From Fulvia fulva (lineage: Eukaryota > Ascomycota > Dothideomycetes > Mycosphaerellales > Mycosphaerellaceae), in the NCBI RefSeq assembly GCF_020509005.1, contig NC_063014.1, positions 1,984,001-2,048,000 of the forward strand: 64,000 nt of DNA, given 5' to 3'. Within the stretch, counting starts at the first letter, position 1; each line of letters starts with the position of its first letter. Of this stretch, positions 54,000-64,000 are shown in pieces. The notes beneath the pieces are model-generated. The model had not been told where the DNA came from. It saw only the letters and a program-made list of their open reading frames with translations, and made no database searches. The translations under genes were made by a program, and so were the position numbers.

Positions 54000-56900
54000 C
54001 GGGTAGAATAGTACGATATATTTTAGCGTTTAGACGCGTCCGTACTCGTATAGATTACTATCGATACCTAGTACCTTACGGCGGTATAGGTAGTCCTTAA
54101 AGCCGATATATTCTTAGTAGAGTAGTATCGCGACTATAGCGTATAGACGGGTAAGGGCTCGAAAGAGTATTACTCGATTTTAGCTAATAGGTCCTATCTT
54201 CGCTACTACGTCGTCCTCCCTTCGATACGTTCGTCGCCGTAGTAGTTACCCGTTTAGTTACCTTTTACCTTCTTCCTAGCGCTCGTTCTAGATCCCCTAT
54301 ATATATCCGCGGACCGCGTCTACCGTAGCTTTTCAATTCTTACGTCCCTATCCCGCTCCTATTACGGATATACTACTAGCTAGGGCCTATGCCTAGAACT
54401 TTATTCTAGGCGTCTATTACGCTTCGGGCCGCCGCTATAGCTATAGCTATAGTCGTACCCTTCCTCTACGTACTACCGGTCGAAGGCGTATCGTAATCGG
54501 CTAGTACGCCGCGCGGATATCGCTCTCTATCTTACTATTCGCCGTCTATAGCGTATAGCTTATAGCGAGCTATCGGAGGTAGAGGTCTAGTAGCGCGATC
54601 TACGTATCCGCCTCTAGGACCTACGTTAGTATAGTACGGTATACCCTTATTACTCTACGGAGGTATTCGGTCTATACGTTTTAGATCTATTTTAGCTAGC
54701 TAGTCGCGTAGAATAGATACTAGACTAGCGCCCTATAGGTAGTTACTAGCCGGACGATAGAGCTATATAGCTAGCGTACCTTTATAAAGGCTACGCCCTA
54801 CGTAGAGGCCGCGAGACGTATAACTAAGGCCTTATTCTAGTCTTTACGCTACCGGAGTTACTTTAGATAGGCGTACTACCGGAGCTACGTATCTACTTAG
54901 AATCCTAGGACCCGGATAGATAGCTACGGAGTAATCCGGCTTCCGCCGGTCTCGGCCTCGATAGTAGCCTAGAGGTTATACTTCTTCGGGGTCCTCGTAA
55001 GGTAGATTATCTAGTACTTCTTAGGAATAAAGACCGCCCCGTACTACTCTACCTTATCGTTATATACCTCTAGCGCCGCTTCGAGTTAGCGATAGTTAGT
55101 TTCGGTTAAGTCGCTATACGTTAGGATATTTATATCGTCGATAAAGCCTATATAGGAGTTAGTACCGCCGGCGCTACCCCTAAGTAGCGGTAGGAGTATA
55201 GAGGCGAAGAAGAAGAAGAGGATCGGGGAGAGCGAAGAGCCCTATAGAATACCCGTTTCCGTAGGCCGTATATAGGGTTTACGCTACTCCCTAAGGATAA
55301 GCCTTATAGATCGATTAGTTAGGAAGGACTAGACGAACGCGACGAGCTAACTAGGTATAACTTTCGCCCGGATATTATAAAGTAGTCTAGTATAGGAGAC
55401 CTTATTAAACGCCTCTAAGATATTAAGTAATAGTAGAGTAGTAACCTATTATTAGCGTATTACCTATATTATATAGACCTACTCCGTAACGAGTTATAGG
55501 GCCGTTATAGTAGACCGCCCTAGCCGGGCTACTATCTACTCGGCCGAGAGGAGCTAGTACTCCTCGGCTAGCTTAGAGATACGGTCGGCCGTAATACGCT
55601 CTAGCGCCTTCCCGATCGTACTTAGTAGGGCTATCGGGCGGTAGGCCTTCCCGACGTCGTATCTAGCCTTACCCTCCTTACGGAGGACGACTATACTCGA
55701 GTACCGGAAAGGGGTCGGTACGTAGGACTATACGAGGTATATCGTAAATAGCCCCGTAAGGTACGGTATAAGCGTCTAGCGGTAGTATTTAAGGAATCGG
55801 CTCGGAATCTTATCCTATCTAGGGGTCTTATCTAGTAGCGCTACTTTTAGTACTATTAGTACCTCCGCCTCTATTACCTCTTAGCTAGTCTCGAGCTCTA
55901 CTAGGTATACGAAGCCCTTAATATCGTCGAGCCGAGCCGTTACCGGAGGAGGGAAGAACGCTTTTACTAATACGTTAGTACTACCTTACTAGGTTTCCTA
56001 GAGGATCCCTAATCTATTATAGATAGGCGGGAATTATAGTAGTAGCGGCGGCGTTCCCGACTTTCTCGTTCGCGCCTACTAAGCGAGCTTCTAGACCTTA
56101 CTCTAGTCTTCTATAGCTTCCCTAACGGCGTCGCGCTACGCGATATTACCCTAGCGCCGGATAATCCTACCCTTCTCGTTATCTAATCGGCGGTATTAGG
56201 CGTATATAGCGTCCTATTTCGTCTTCTTCTACTAGCGTCTCGCCGCTACCGTAGAGCGGACTATATCTACGTATTCCTATAACTAGGCTAGCGACGCGTA
56301 CTTAGAGGGTCGGGCTTAGGGAATCCTATCCCGGATCACTTTCGCGATATACTACTATAGGTTCTCTACTACCGTATCGAGTTCCGCCTCTAAGTAGAGG
56401 AGTACCGGCGGTAGGAGGGCCGTTATTTGTTCCTTTAGGGCCTTATTAACCTCCTTCTAGTCTATACGCTTCTACTAGGGCCGCGGTTCGAGGACTAGTA
56501 GCGCTTATAGGTATACTATATTGAACGTCGTACGGATAGCTAGGTAGTCTAGGTAGCCGGTATCGAGTTCTAGGTCCGTATCGTAGAAGACTATCCGCTA
56601 GGCTAACTATTAGGTCGCGAAGGTTAGGTTAAGCGTCTAGGTCGTATTATACTATTAGTACGTAACTATACCTACTAGGAGTACTAGGTTAAGGCCGGAT
56701 ACTTCTATTAGGCCGATAAGTATATTAGCGGCGTTATAGGCCGAGAGTACGCTATCCTTTCCCTATCTTAGGTAGTATAGGTTAAGGTTACCGACTAGGA
56801 TATATATATCGGCGTCCCCTTAGAGGGCTCCTTAGAGCTAGTAGAGAGTAGCCGACTAGCTATCGTCTTCTATCGAGCCCGGTATAGAGTACTAGTTATA

Positions 56901-57250
56901 GGCGTTATAGATAGCTACTATTTTAACGTCGGTAAGGCGTAGCCGTAGTAAAGCTACGTCGCTAGAGTAGGTATAGGTAGTCTACGTTATTATCGTAATT
57001 TCTTTACTTATATAGAAGTAGACCCGCGCTACCGGCTAGTTACCTTTAGGGACTACGAGGTAGTATCTCGGGTCTCCGAGTATTATCTTCCTATTCGTCT
57101 ACTATTCCTAGATAGTAACTACGTAGTGTCGGCTAGGGTATAGGAGGCTAAGTAGCGGCTTCTAGGCCTTATCCTTACTCTTATTAGCGTTATACTATAC
57201 GATAGTTAGCTAGGTAAGCGTATTATTTATAGTTAGACTATTATATTAGC
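54000..57250 (-). pseudogene. LINE-E ORF2 (endonuclease-RT), broken
   Basis: On minus: endonuclease starts with a TIVQYNANKSKDKA-like block near 57190, with DPRYYLVVPKG near 57085 and LVGNLNLYYLRQG near 56790 (relatives GDFN; Asp is Asn here). Reverse transcriptase: AYRPIALLSTIGKALER near 55645, LLLLNILEAFNKVSY near 55415, GILQGSSLSPILFFFF near 55250, and catalytic GFIDDINILTYSD near 55155-55115. The C-terminal region to about 54000 is frameshifted or stop-rich, and no clean Cys/His block is seen. Stops are at Gln/Trp positions. Confidence 0.78.
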
Positions 57251-57259
57251 TATAGTTCT

Positions 57260-58593
57260 CCGTTCTACCTCCGCGGTTAGGTATCGCCGTCCCCGCCCTT
57301 ACTATCCTATCGCGGGGCCGCTACCGCTACCGGGGCTACTAGTAGGTATACGTTATCTCCGTAAGGGCGGAATATCGTCGTATCGAGGCGCGTCTATCTA
57401 GGCGCCTAAGCCCGAGGGTCGGTAAGCGCTAGTCGACCTACTCTATATACTAGGTATCTATTACCGTTTAGTCGCCTCTTCTTACCCCTATCTATAACTA
57501 GCTAGAAACCGTTAGTATTAACCTTCTATCGGTATAATACGGTCGCTATTTCTCCTACTTATCGTACGTCTAGGCGCGCTCCTACCGCCTACTCCGCCGC
57601 CTACCTCTTTACTCTATACCTACCTATCTACGCCTTATAGCCTCTACCGTAGTTAGCGTACTTACTTATCTCGGGTTAGAGGTAGTTACGGGTATTATAC
57701 GCTATTACGTAGTAGCTATACTAGGTCTCCCGTCGGAAGTATTTTATAGTATACCCGAATCTATAGTACCGGAAGTACTAGGTTACTATATAGGTATATT
57801 ATACGTCTCTACGTAGTAGTACGAGTAGGCGAGGACTAGTCCCTTCTTTACGGCTTAGGCCCTCTAGCCGTTATACTTAAACGTAATTACGAGCGACGAA
57901 TATTTCCGCTCTACTCCTTCCTACTTCTTTATCTAGTACGCCCGGGTAGTAACGAGGCCTAGGATAGTAGCCTAGTTGTCCTTCGCGACTACCGCTCCTA
58001 TCGCTACCGGGCTAGTATCCGCTAGGAAGGTATCGACTCGGACACCGTATATAAGGGCCTAGTATACTAGCGCGACCGGTATTACGCTCTTTATATTTAG
58101 TACCTCGACCGCCTAGGCTACGTTCTATAGGAGTGTCGGTCTCCCTACTATAGTTACGAGCGTATACTATACGTCTCCGCTCCTTAGCTTCTAGGCTACG
58201 ATAATGTCCTATTTACTAGGCTAGCGTACCTACTCTACGAGGCGCTAGTACGAGAGTACCGCTACCCGCTCTCTTTCTTCGGGGTTATCGATATATATCG
58301 TAATCTCGCGCTAGACTAGCCTAGCGCGGTACGTCGGTTACTCTATAGCTACTATAGCCGCTAATATATATATCGCCGGCCTAGGTCTTCTAAGCGCTTA
58401 GATCTCTCGTAGGAGGTCGGCGTTCGTTATATCTTTTACTAGCGCTAGCGTCTTTATAGCCCGTAGTAGCTCTAAGATCACTTTAGCTAAGCTCTCGAGG
58501 AGACTATAGATCGCGCGTTCGTAGAGTAGATTAGCGTTCGCGAGGGTAGCTATAATTTTGTATATAATAGCGGTATATTCTACCGTTTCTATA
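57260..58593 (-). pseudogene. LINE-E ORF1 (gag-like), truncated by pogo insertion
   Basis: On minus: an N-terminal helical stretch ANANLLYERAIYSLLESLAK near 58535-58480, then AIKTLALVKDITNADLLREI near 58455. The zinc-knuckle array is near 57785-57620, degraded to YYRFGYTIKYF, then YSYYVIAYNTRNYL, then YANYGRGYKA; each Tyr stands where Tad-type knuckles have Cys. All such changes are TGY to TAY. The frame is open at 58593, where the pogo inverted repeat begins after a TA, so the true N-terminus lies beyond the nested insertions. Confidence 0.75.
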
Positions 58594-59005
58594 ACGTACT
58601 TTACTACCGAGCGGGCTATACTACCGAGCGGGCCACTTTTACTAAGAACTGTACTACTTCTGTAGATATAGCTATATATCTACTATTATAGCGTATATTG
58701 TCTTTAAATAAGGCTAAACTAACCTTAGCTATCTAGGCTACGAAACGCGACGCGATAATTACGAATCGACTTACTATAAAGGTATACGACGCGTCTCGAA
58801 CTATACTAGAGTATCGATTGAATAGACGACCTCCTCGGGGTGACTACGAGCCTAATTCGAAGAAGCTTATAGAGCTAGAAGAGAGGGTGATACTTAAGTA
58901 TATACTCGAGCTAGATCTAAGGAGGTTCCCGCTATTAAAGGCTAGTATACGAGTAATAGCTAATTTATTACTATAAGAGAAGGGTCTTAAGCCCGCTAGT
59001 CTCAA
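58594..59005 (+). mobile_element. Fot1/pogo-like DNA transposon, 5' part
   Basis: The element starts right after TA (58592-58593) with ACGTACTTTACTACCGAGCG, and a 17-bp unit (ACTACCGAGCGGGCY) is repeated at 58603-58617 and 58620-58634, an inverted-repeat terminus style seen in fungal pogo-like elements. The transposase follows. The element is cut at about 59005 by LINE-B copy 3, whose far end is outside the window, so the rest of the transposon should lie beyond 64000. Confidence 0.78.
58698..59000 (+). pseudogene. Pogo/Fot1-type transposase, N-terminal DNA-binding part
   Basis: One continuous frame of about 100 codons with two TAG/TAA codons (near 58734 and 58974). It reads LSLNKAKLTLAI, then NRLTIKVYDASRTILEYRLN near 58785-58840, a psq-type helix-turn-helix; then YEPNSKKLIELEERVILKYI near 58846-58905 and LDLRRFPLLKASIRVIANLL, the start of the CENP-B/Tc5-type second HTH. 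This is the usual N-terminus of pogo transposases in fungi. The DDE domain would follow but is displaced by LINE-B copy 3 at GLKPASLN. The start codon is not certain; TTG at 58698 may be a mutated context. Confidence 0.8.
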
Positions 59006-59184
59006 TTAGATTAGATTAGATTTGTTATTCCCCTGTTCTAGGACCCTATCCGGCCTATATAGGTTTATATCTATTGTTATATATAAAGGGAAACCCGAAT
59101 AGGTAAAAACCCTTCCCGCCCCCGACTTCTCCTTATCTAGATCAGCTTTCCCTCTAAACGTACGTAGTCTATATCACTACCCCG

Positions 59185-62100
59185 TTAGCCCCCGCTCCTA
59201 GCCGGTCTCGTCGCGCTACGTCGTATTCTCTCTTCCTATACTACTCCTACTAGGCGGTACTATTCTAGCTAGCCCTTCTCTAGTATCTAGTTCGTAATAC
59301 GCCGTAGGTCCTTAGCGTTATTAAGAAGTGCCCTAATCGTCCGGTTCCTCGCCTTTACTATCTACTACCCCCTCCCTAGCGACTACCTCGGATAGACGAG
59401 GAGTACGTACCGTACGTTCTAAGAGTAATAGCCGTAGGGGTAGCTAGTATTCGTATATCCTAGAACCTTCCTCTATAATAGGTACCTCTAGAGGCCGATA
59501 TGTTCGCTTCGTAGCTAGGTTACTATACTACTCTATACCCTCGTAACACGGTAGTAGATAAGCTTTAGGGGGTACTTGACCGCGGATTTCGTAGCTAACT
59601 ATTCCTTAGGTTGTCCCGCTAGCTAAGGGCGTCTACTATGCCCTATACCCTAGTTGTTCTACCTCTCTTTCTATAGTTGCTCTAGAAACGACTTCTTACC
59701 TTCCTATCGTATTACTAGCTATTCGTCCCTTACCCGGTAGTTCGGCTCGTTCCCGGGTCGAATACCCTTATACGCTAGTACTAATTCGCGGGCCCTTACG
59801 ACTATACTAGCGATGACCTTCTATACTAGGTACTATGCCGACTTACCTAAGTAGGAGGTCCGTAGTCCCTAGATATATAGGTCGATCGGCGGTATAGCGG
59901 TCTTATACTTAAGTATCCTTATTAGTATCGACTTATATACTCCGGTGACCTTCCTTAGGTATTAGTTTTAGATCTTCGCTAACGGCGCGACGAGTCCCTT
60001 CGATAGGTAGGCCCTCTTGTATAAGGACTATACTTAGCTACTATAGGTAAGGACTAGCCGTATAATAGCCGTATATAGAAGTCGTAACTACCGAAAGTCC
60101 CTCCCCTATATAGTTATAGTATGCCTCTAGTATAATGCTATATTCTGTTTAGCTTTCCGTAATATTACCTATACGTACTTCCTCTACCGTAGCGCCGGGT
60201 CTACCTATAGTCCGAGGATCCTAAGCTACTTTATCGGGTTAGTCGTATACCCCTATATTTAGATAGAAGCTTATATATTATAGAACCGTAGCCGGCGCGT
60301 AAAGTGTATTAGATTATACATTTCTAGGGCAAACCGAGCCCCGTACCTCCTAGCCTAGTCCTTATAGATCTTATACTTCTCTTCTAGTAGCCTATAGTTC
60401 TCCTTAGTCGAGGAAGACTACGCTAGGATATTTGTATCGTCTACGAAGCCGCTCGTAGTAGTGTTCTAGGATTCTAGGGCTAGGAGTAGCGTCGCTATAA
60501 AGAAGAGGAATAGGATAGGTACTAGCGTTAAGCCTTAAGGGATTCTAGTATAGACTACTTAAAATAGGCTTTTATACTAACCGACTAGGATTGACGTACT
60601 ACGGTCTTAGAGGTAGGACCGTACGAAGTTAATAAGCTACTTAGGGAGTCCTTTCGGCCTTAGGATATAGAGTAGCCGCGGGTATAATACGTAGTTAAAG
60701 GCTCCCGATATATCTAGGCTAAGTAAGAATGCCACCTTATCCCTATTCTTATACTAGATAGCCTCTACCTAAGAGGTAATAAGTTCTATCGCGGATAGTA
60801 TCGGTCGCTATAGGCGCGTACCTATCTAGGTGTCCGGGAGTAGGGAGTATTCCTCTACCGCCTCGGAGAGTCTCGTTATAACGAGCCTCTTAAGCGCCTT
60901 CCTAAGAGTATTAAGGAGCGTAATTAGGCGGTACGACTTTACCTACGTATAGTCTTTCTTTTACGGCTGACGTAGGACTACTATCGTCGATTATTTAAAT
61001 ACTATCGGGTAGTATCCGGTCTATAGGTAGGCGTTAAAGATCGCGACGACTACTAGGGGTAGTTGATCTCTACACTTCTTATAGGTAGGCGTTAAAGATT
61101 GCTACGACTACTAGGGCTAGTTGATCTCTACACTTCTTTAGTAGCTCGTTTAGGATCCTATCCGGCCCCGGGGCTTTCTTTGCCGGTAACTTCCTAAGTA
61201 TAGCGGTAACTTCTCCCTCGGACACCTCCTATTAGACCGCGATACTAGGGGCTAGGGGAGTAGAGCTGTTTATATCGCTTAGATTAGCCTCGACTAGGGG
61301 CGGGAAGAACTTACTAGCTAGTAGACGCGCCTTAGCCTCGGAGTTACTAACCGGGCTACTAGGCGATTATAGCGCTAGGATAGAGAAGGAGGGGCCCTAT
61401 ATAGGGTCCTATCGGGCCTATTTCGCTAGCTTCTATATCCTCGCTAGCTTACCGGCGATTTCTTCTACTATAGCTCTCTAACCGACTGCTTTCTCCCTTT
61501 ATATTATAGCTTTCTTCTATTAGTATACCTCTCTATATACGTTCTAGGCCTCCTCGCTATAGCTACTCGTCTATACCCGGCGGGCTCTCCTTACTTCTCT
61601 TACTACCGTAGTATACTTCGGCGTCTAGTATAGTTTAGACTATATCGTTAGTTAGGTAAGCGAAACGTAAAGTAAGGTCGCTCTTCCTATTTCGTCTATT
61701 AACCCTTAGACTGCCTTATCTATCTCGTCTTTACTATTGTATTACTACTACGCGATCTAGACTAGCCTCTCGGAGTTATCGAGGTACGCCTAGATATTAG
61801 CCTAGTAGGCCTTTCCCTAGTTTAGCTTAGGGGTTCTCGCTAGTATACGTTATATCTATGTCGTAATAGAGGTCCTAACTAGTATATAGTCTAACGACGC
61901 CTCGACTTTATATTCGATCCTATAGTAGGTTACTATATAGTAGTAGCTATCTAAGATCTAGGAGAGGTCGATCGTGCCTTAGAGCGCCCCTCTCTTCTAG
62001 GTACCTAGGTCCTTCGGGGTATTAAGGGCAATTACGTTACTCGCTATTAAGTCTAGTACTTCGTCGGCTATAGGGTACGGCTCTATAAGGCTTTCCTAGG

Positions 62101-62553
62101 AAGGGTAGTATATATTAAAGTCTCCTACTACGATATAGTACCCTTGTCTCTTTAGCGTACTGTCTAGGTATCTATAGACCCTAAGGTCGCGGCTCGACCT
62201 CGAGGCTAGCGGTTATATATATAGGTTATATATCTAGGTACTACCTATATAGAGGGAGGTAATATCGCTCCGCCTTCTTCGTCTACGTAGTATACTACCT
62301 CCTAGTCGGATTCTAGTATATCCTTACTAATATAGAAGTACGTACGGGGTCTACTATCGCCTCGTAGGTATATCGTCTAGCCTAGTAACTTATAGGTCGT
62401 TAGTCTCTTATAGTACGGGTTAATCTATAGCTCCTAGATTACTAGGACGTAGTAGACGTACGGGTCCGCCTCGTATAGGAAATAGTTCTAGACTATATCC
62501 TTACTATAGTTAACATTATACTAGATAATGCTAACCGTATCGAGGCTAGTTAT
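59185..62553 (-). pseudogene. LINE-B copy 3 ORF2 (endonuclease-RT), broken, with internal duplication
   Basis: Read on minus from about 62553 to TAA at 59187-59185. Endonuclease from about 62530 (YNVNYSKDIV); reverse transcriptase with the KAPGPD-type block near 61180 and catalytic FVDDTNIL near 60450-60430; the C-terminal block is near 59450. The start codon equivalent to the copy 1 ATG is ATA here, a TpG-to-TpA change. A 58-bp tandem duplication (61023-61080 and 61081-61138) falls in the RT fingers and shifts the frame. Many TAG/TAA codons. Confidence 0.8.
61023..61138 (-). repeat. 58-bp tandem duplication in LINE-B copy 3 RT
   Basis: ATAGGTAGGCGTTAAAGAT begins at 61023 and again at 61081. 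The copies differ at a few sites (CGCGACG versus TGCTACG; GGGGTAG versus GGGCTAG). Absent from copy 1 (about 5920-5960). Confidence 0.9.
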
Positions 62554-62559
62554 TGTTAT

Positions 62560-63830
62560 CGACAATCATTTCCTCTATAATGTCCTATGTCCTATTACTT
62601 AGCGCGTCCTAGTCTACGCGTATCGGTTATATACTAAAGGGGAGCCGGGCCTAGTTAGATTCCCTCGCCGTAGCTAGTAGAGTACGTAGCCTCCCGTACG
62701 CCCTAGGTTACGTATCCTTTATATCGTTCTCGGCTCTAGGGCGCTTATACCTAACCGCCGCTAGCTAGTTCCGGTATAGGCTAGCCTTACGGCCGCCGTA
62801 GAATCTTAGGGCGACGGTTCTGTTTATAATTGCCTTTTTTTCGCTAGTTTCCGCTATAGGTATTCCGCGCTATATAATAGGTAGTGCCCCGGACAGTTCG
62901 CGTACCGTCTCGTATCCGATATATAGTCCCTAGATATATAGTCTCCTATATAGTTCGAGTAGGCCTACTTATTTATATACGTATAGGTTTAGTGTCTATA
63001 CTGTTAGTATTTAAAGTATTAGAGGACACGAAAGGATAAGGAGTACTTTTCTACTATCTTAAGGCTATATTACTAGATTAGCCCTTATTCTATCGCTAGA
63101 TCCGCCGCTTTCGCGTCTTATAGCTATACTATTAGCGCCGAGGCCTTCTTACCTTCTAGCTATTTCCTATAGAGCCAAGTCGCCTTCTAGATTAGAGAGT
63201 TAAGAGTGACCGGGTTGTCCTCTTAGAGAGTACGTAGGTGACCTTAGTTAGTTAGGTCGAACTCCTTAGGTATATCGTAGACTAGGATCGTAAATTACTT
63301 CGTTAAGACCTTCGCTAATACCGTAACCCTAGATACCTACTATAGCTATACCTCTAGGTACCTCCTAGTAGTAGTAGAGCTAGTATAGATCTATAGAGTA
63401 CCGTTAGACTATTAGTTCACTACGACTACCCCTAGTTAGTTAATTTGTTAGGCGAGCTCCTTGTTCGATAGCTTCGTAACTTCGGCCTAGTCTTCCTTTA
63501 CTACGATACGGATCGTAACTATATCGTACGTTAGGCGAGGGCCTAGTATCGATACCGCGACCGATACCTAGCTATAGGGGTGTTAATTCCGGGTGGCCTT
63601 ACTAATCGCTTAAGACGTCGTCCTTATTTCTTATTACCCTCGGTAATACGACAGTATAAGCGCCGTACGTAGCTATATAATTATTACCTATAGAGACCGG
63701 TATAGGGGCTAATCGTTAGTTTCTATACTTTTTACGTCCTCTATAAGTTGCTACTAGTTCTCTTAGGGGAGCTTCGCCTATAGAGCCGTAGGCGCCGTTA
63801 GTACCGTAGCCTAGGCTACTATTACCTAGG
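62560..63830 (-). pseudogene. LINE-B copy 3 ORF1 (gag-like), broken
   Basis: Minus-strand counterpart of the copy 1 ORF1 (3180-4480). The zinc-knuckle region is near 63025-62840, with the same layout as copy 1 and more Cys/Tyr changes. The ORF1/ORF2 boundary is near 62555. The start is not determined. Confidence 0.7.
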
Positions 63831-64000
63831 AGTTACCTAATGTAGCTAGGCACCTCTACGGCGTTTAGAGCTAAAGAAATAGGGTAAAGAGAACTTTAAG
63901 CTATCTAGATTAAATAAGGTAGAACTCCCTCAATTCTAGGGGTAGTGGCCTACTTTATAGATCGTTAGAATAGCCTTAATAAGAGCTTTCGAATATGTCG

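Larger units (their letters stand above)
53780..58593 (-). mobile_element. LINE-E: Tad-like LINE, heavily RIPped, 5' end cut by pogo insertion
   Basis: A third LINE lineage, read on minus: ORF1 (about 58593-57260), ORF2 (about 57250-54000) and a degraded C-terminal region to about 53780. Its RT core (GFIDDINILTYSD) differs from the FVDDTNIL families. No (ATCT)n tail or 3' UTR motif like the other LINEs is visible, so its 3' end is missing or eroded. The 5' end is interrupted at 58593 by the pogo-like transposon. Confidence 0.82.
59006..64000 (-). mobile_element. LINE-B copy 3, minus, running off the window
   Basis: Reverse complement of copy 1 over almost its whole length. The 3' end is at about 59006, with a tail of (AATCT)-type units (TAGATTAGATTAGATTTG on plus). 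The 3' UTR motif is at about 59085-59112. The window ends inside the 5' UTR (CGACATATTCGAAAGC, near the position that corresponds to 3037 in copy 1). Only the extreme 5' end and its target duplication are outside. Heavy RIP. It interrupts the pogo-like element. Confidence 0.92.

Noticed and set aside
1..64000. Host genes, tRNA, rRNA, CRISPR arrays, bacterial-type operons
   Set aside because: No frame outside transposon families shows protein-like conservation; no tRNA cloverleaf or rRNA core seen; repeated units are transposon copies, not spaced arrays.

Overview
The window is a transposon graveyard from a filamentous ascomycete (Pezizomycotina-type) genome. I find no host gene, rRNA, tRNA or CRISPR array. 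Every recognisable protein belongs to a transposon family typical of such fungi: Tad-like LINEs, Ty3/Gypsy (one with a chromodomain), Ty1/Copia and a Fot1/pogo DNA transposon. Nearly all copies carry the mark of repeat-induced point mutation (RIP): CpA and TpG are scarce, TpA is very common, CpG is kept, and reading frames are broken mainly by TAG/TAA where relatives have Gln or Trp.

Layout, left to right. 1-2535: Gypsy-1 pol, cut by the window edge. 2972-7970: LINE-B copy 1, full length with a 14-bp target-site duplication (TSD). 8040-9653: 3' half of a different LINE (LINE-C, minus). 9654-9897: piece of dispersed repeat R. 9898-19618: Copia-A copy 1, split by a complete chromovirus, Gypsy-2 (11928-18218, minus; two 520-bp LTRs, TSD CCCTT). 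20565-21060: repeat R. 21061-25422: LINE-A, the least RIP-damaged element. 25668-28833: LINE-B copy 2, internally deleted. 29047-29566: solo Gypsy-2 LTR. About 30200-35110: Copia-B (minus). 35325-43216: Copia-A copy 2 (minus), interrupted by LINE-M (36476-41629, minus). 43217-53760: repeat R interrupted by LINE-D, which is itself interrupted by LINE-F (48773-53688). About 53780-58593: LINE-E (minus), cut by a pogo-like transposon (58594-59005), itself cut by LINE-B copy 3 (59006 to beyond 64000, minus).

The nesting gives a relative order of events. The elements also differ in mutation pattern. LINE-B, LINE-D, LINE-E, Copia-B and both Gypsy elements are heavily RIPped but keep CpG. LINE-M and LINE-F are moderate. 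LINE-A keeps CpA/TpG but is strikingly poor in CpG, the opposite signature. Several LINE ORF2 frames run 1106-1134 codons from start to stop without a net frameshift, broken only by nonsense points, so point mutation rather than indel decay silenced them.

All coordinates of degenerate elements come from reading translations and repeat matches by eye. TSD-bounded ends are exact; other ends are approximate.
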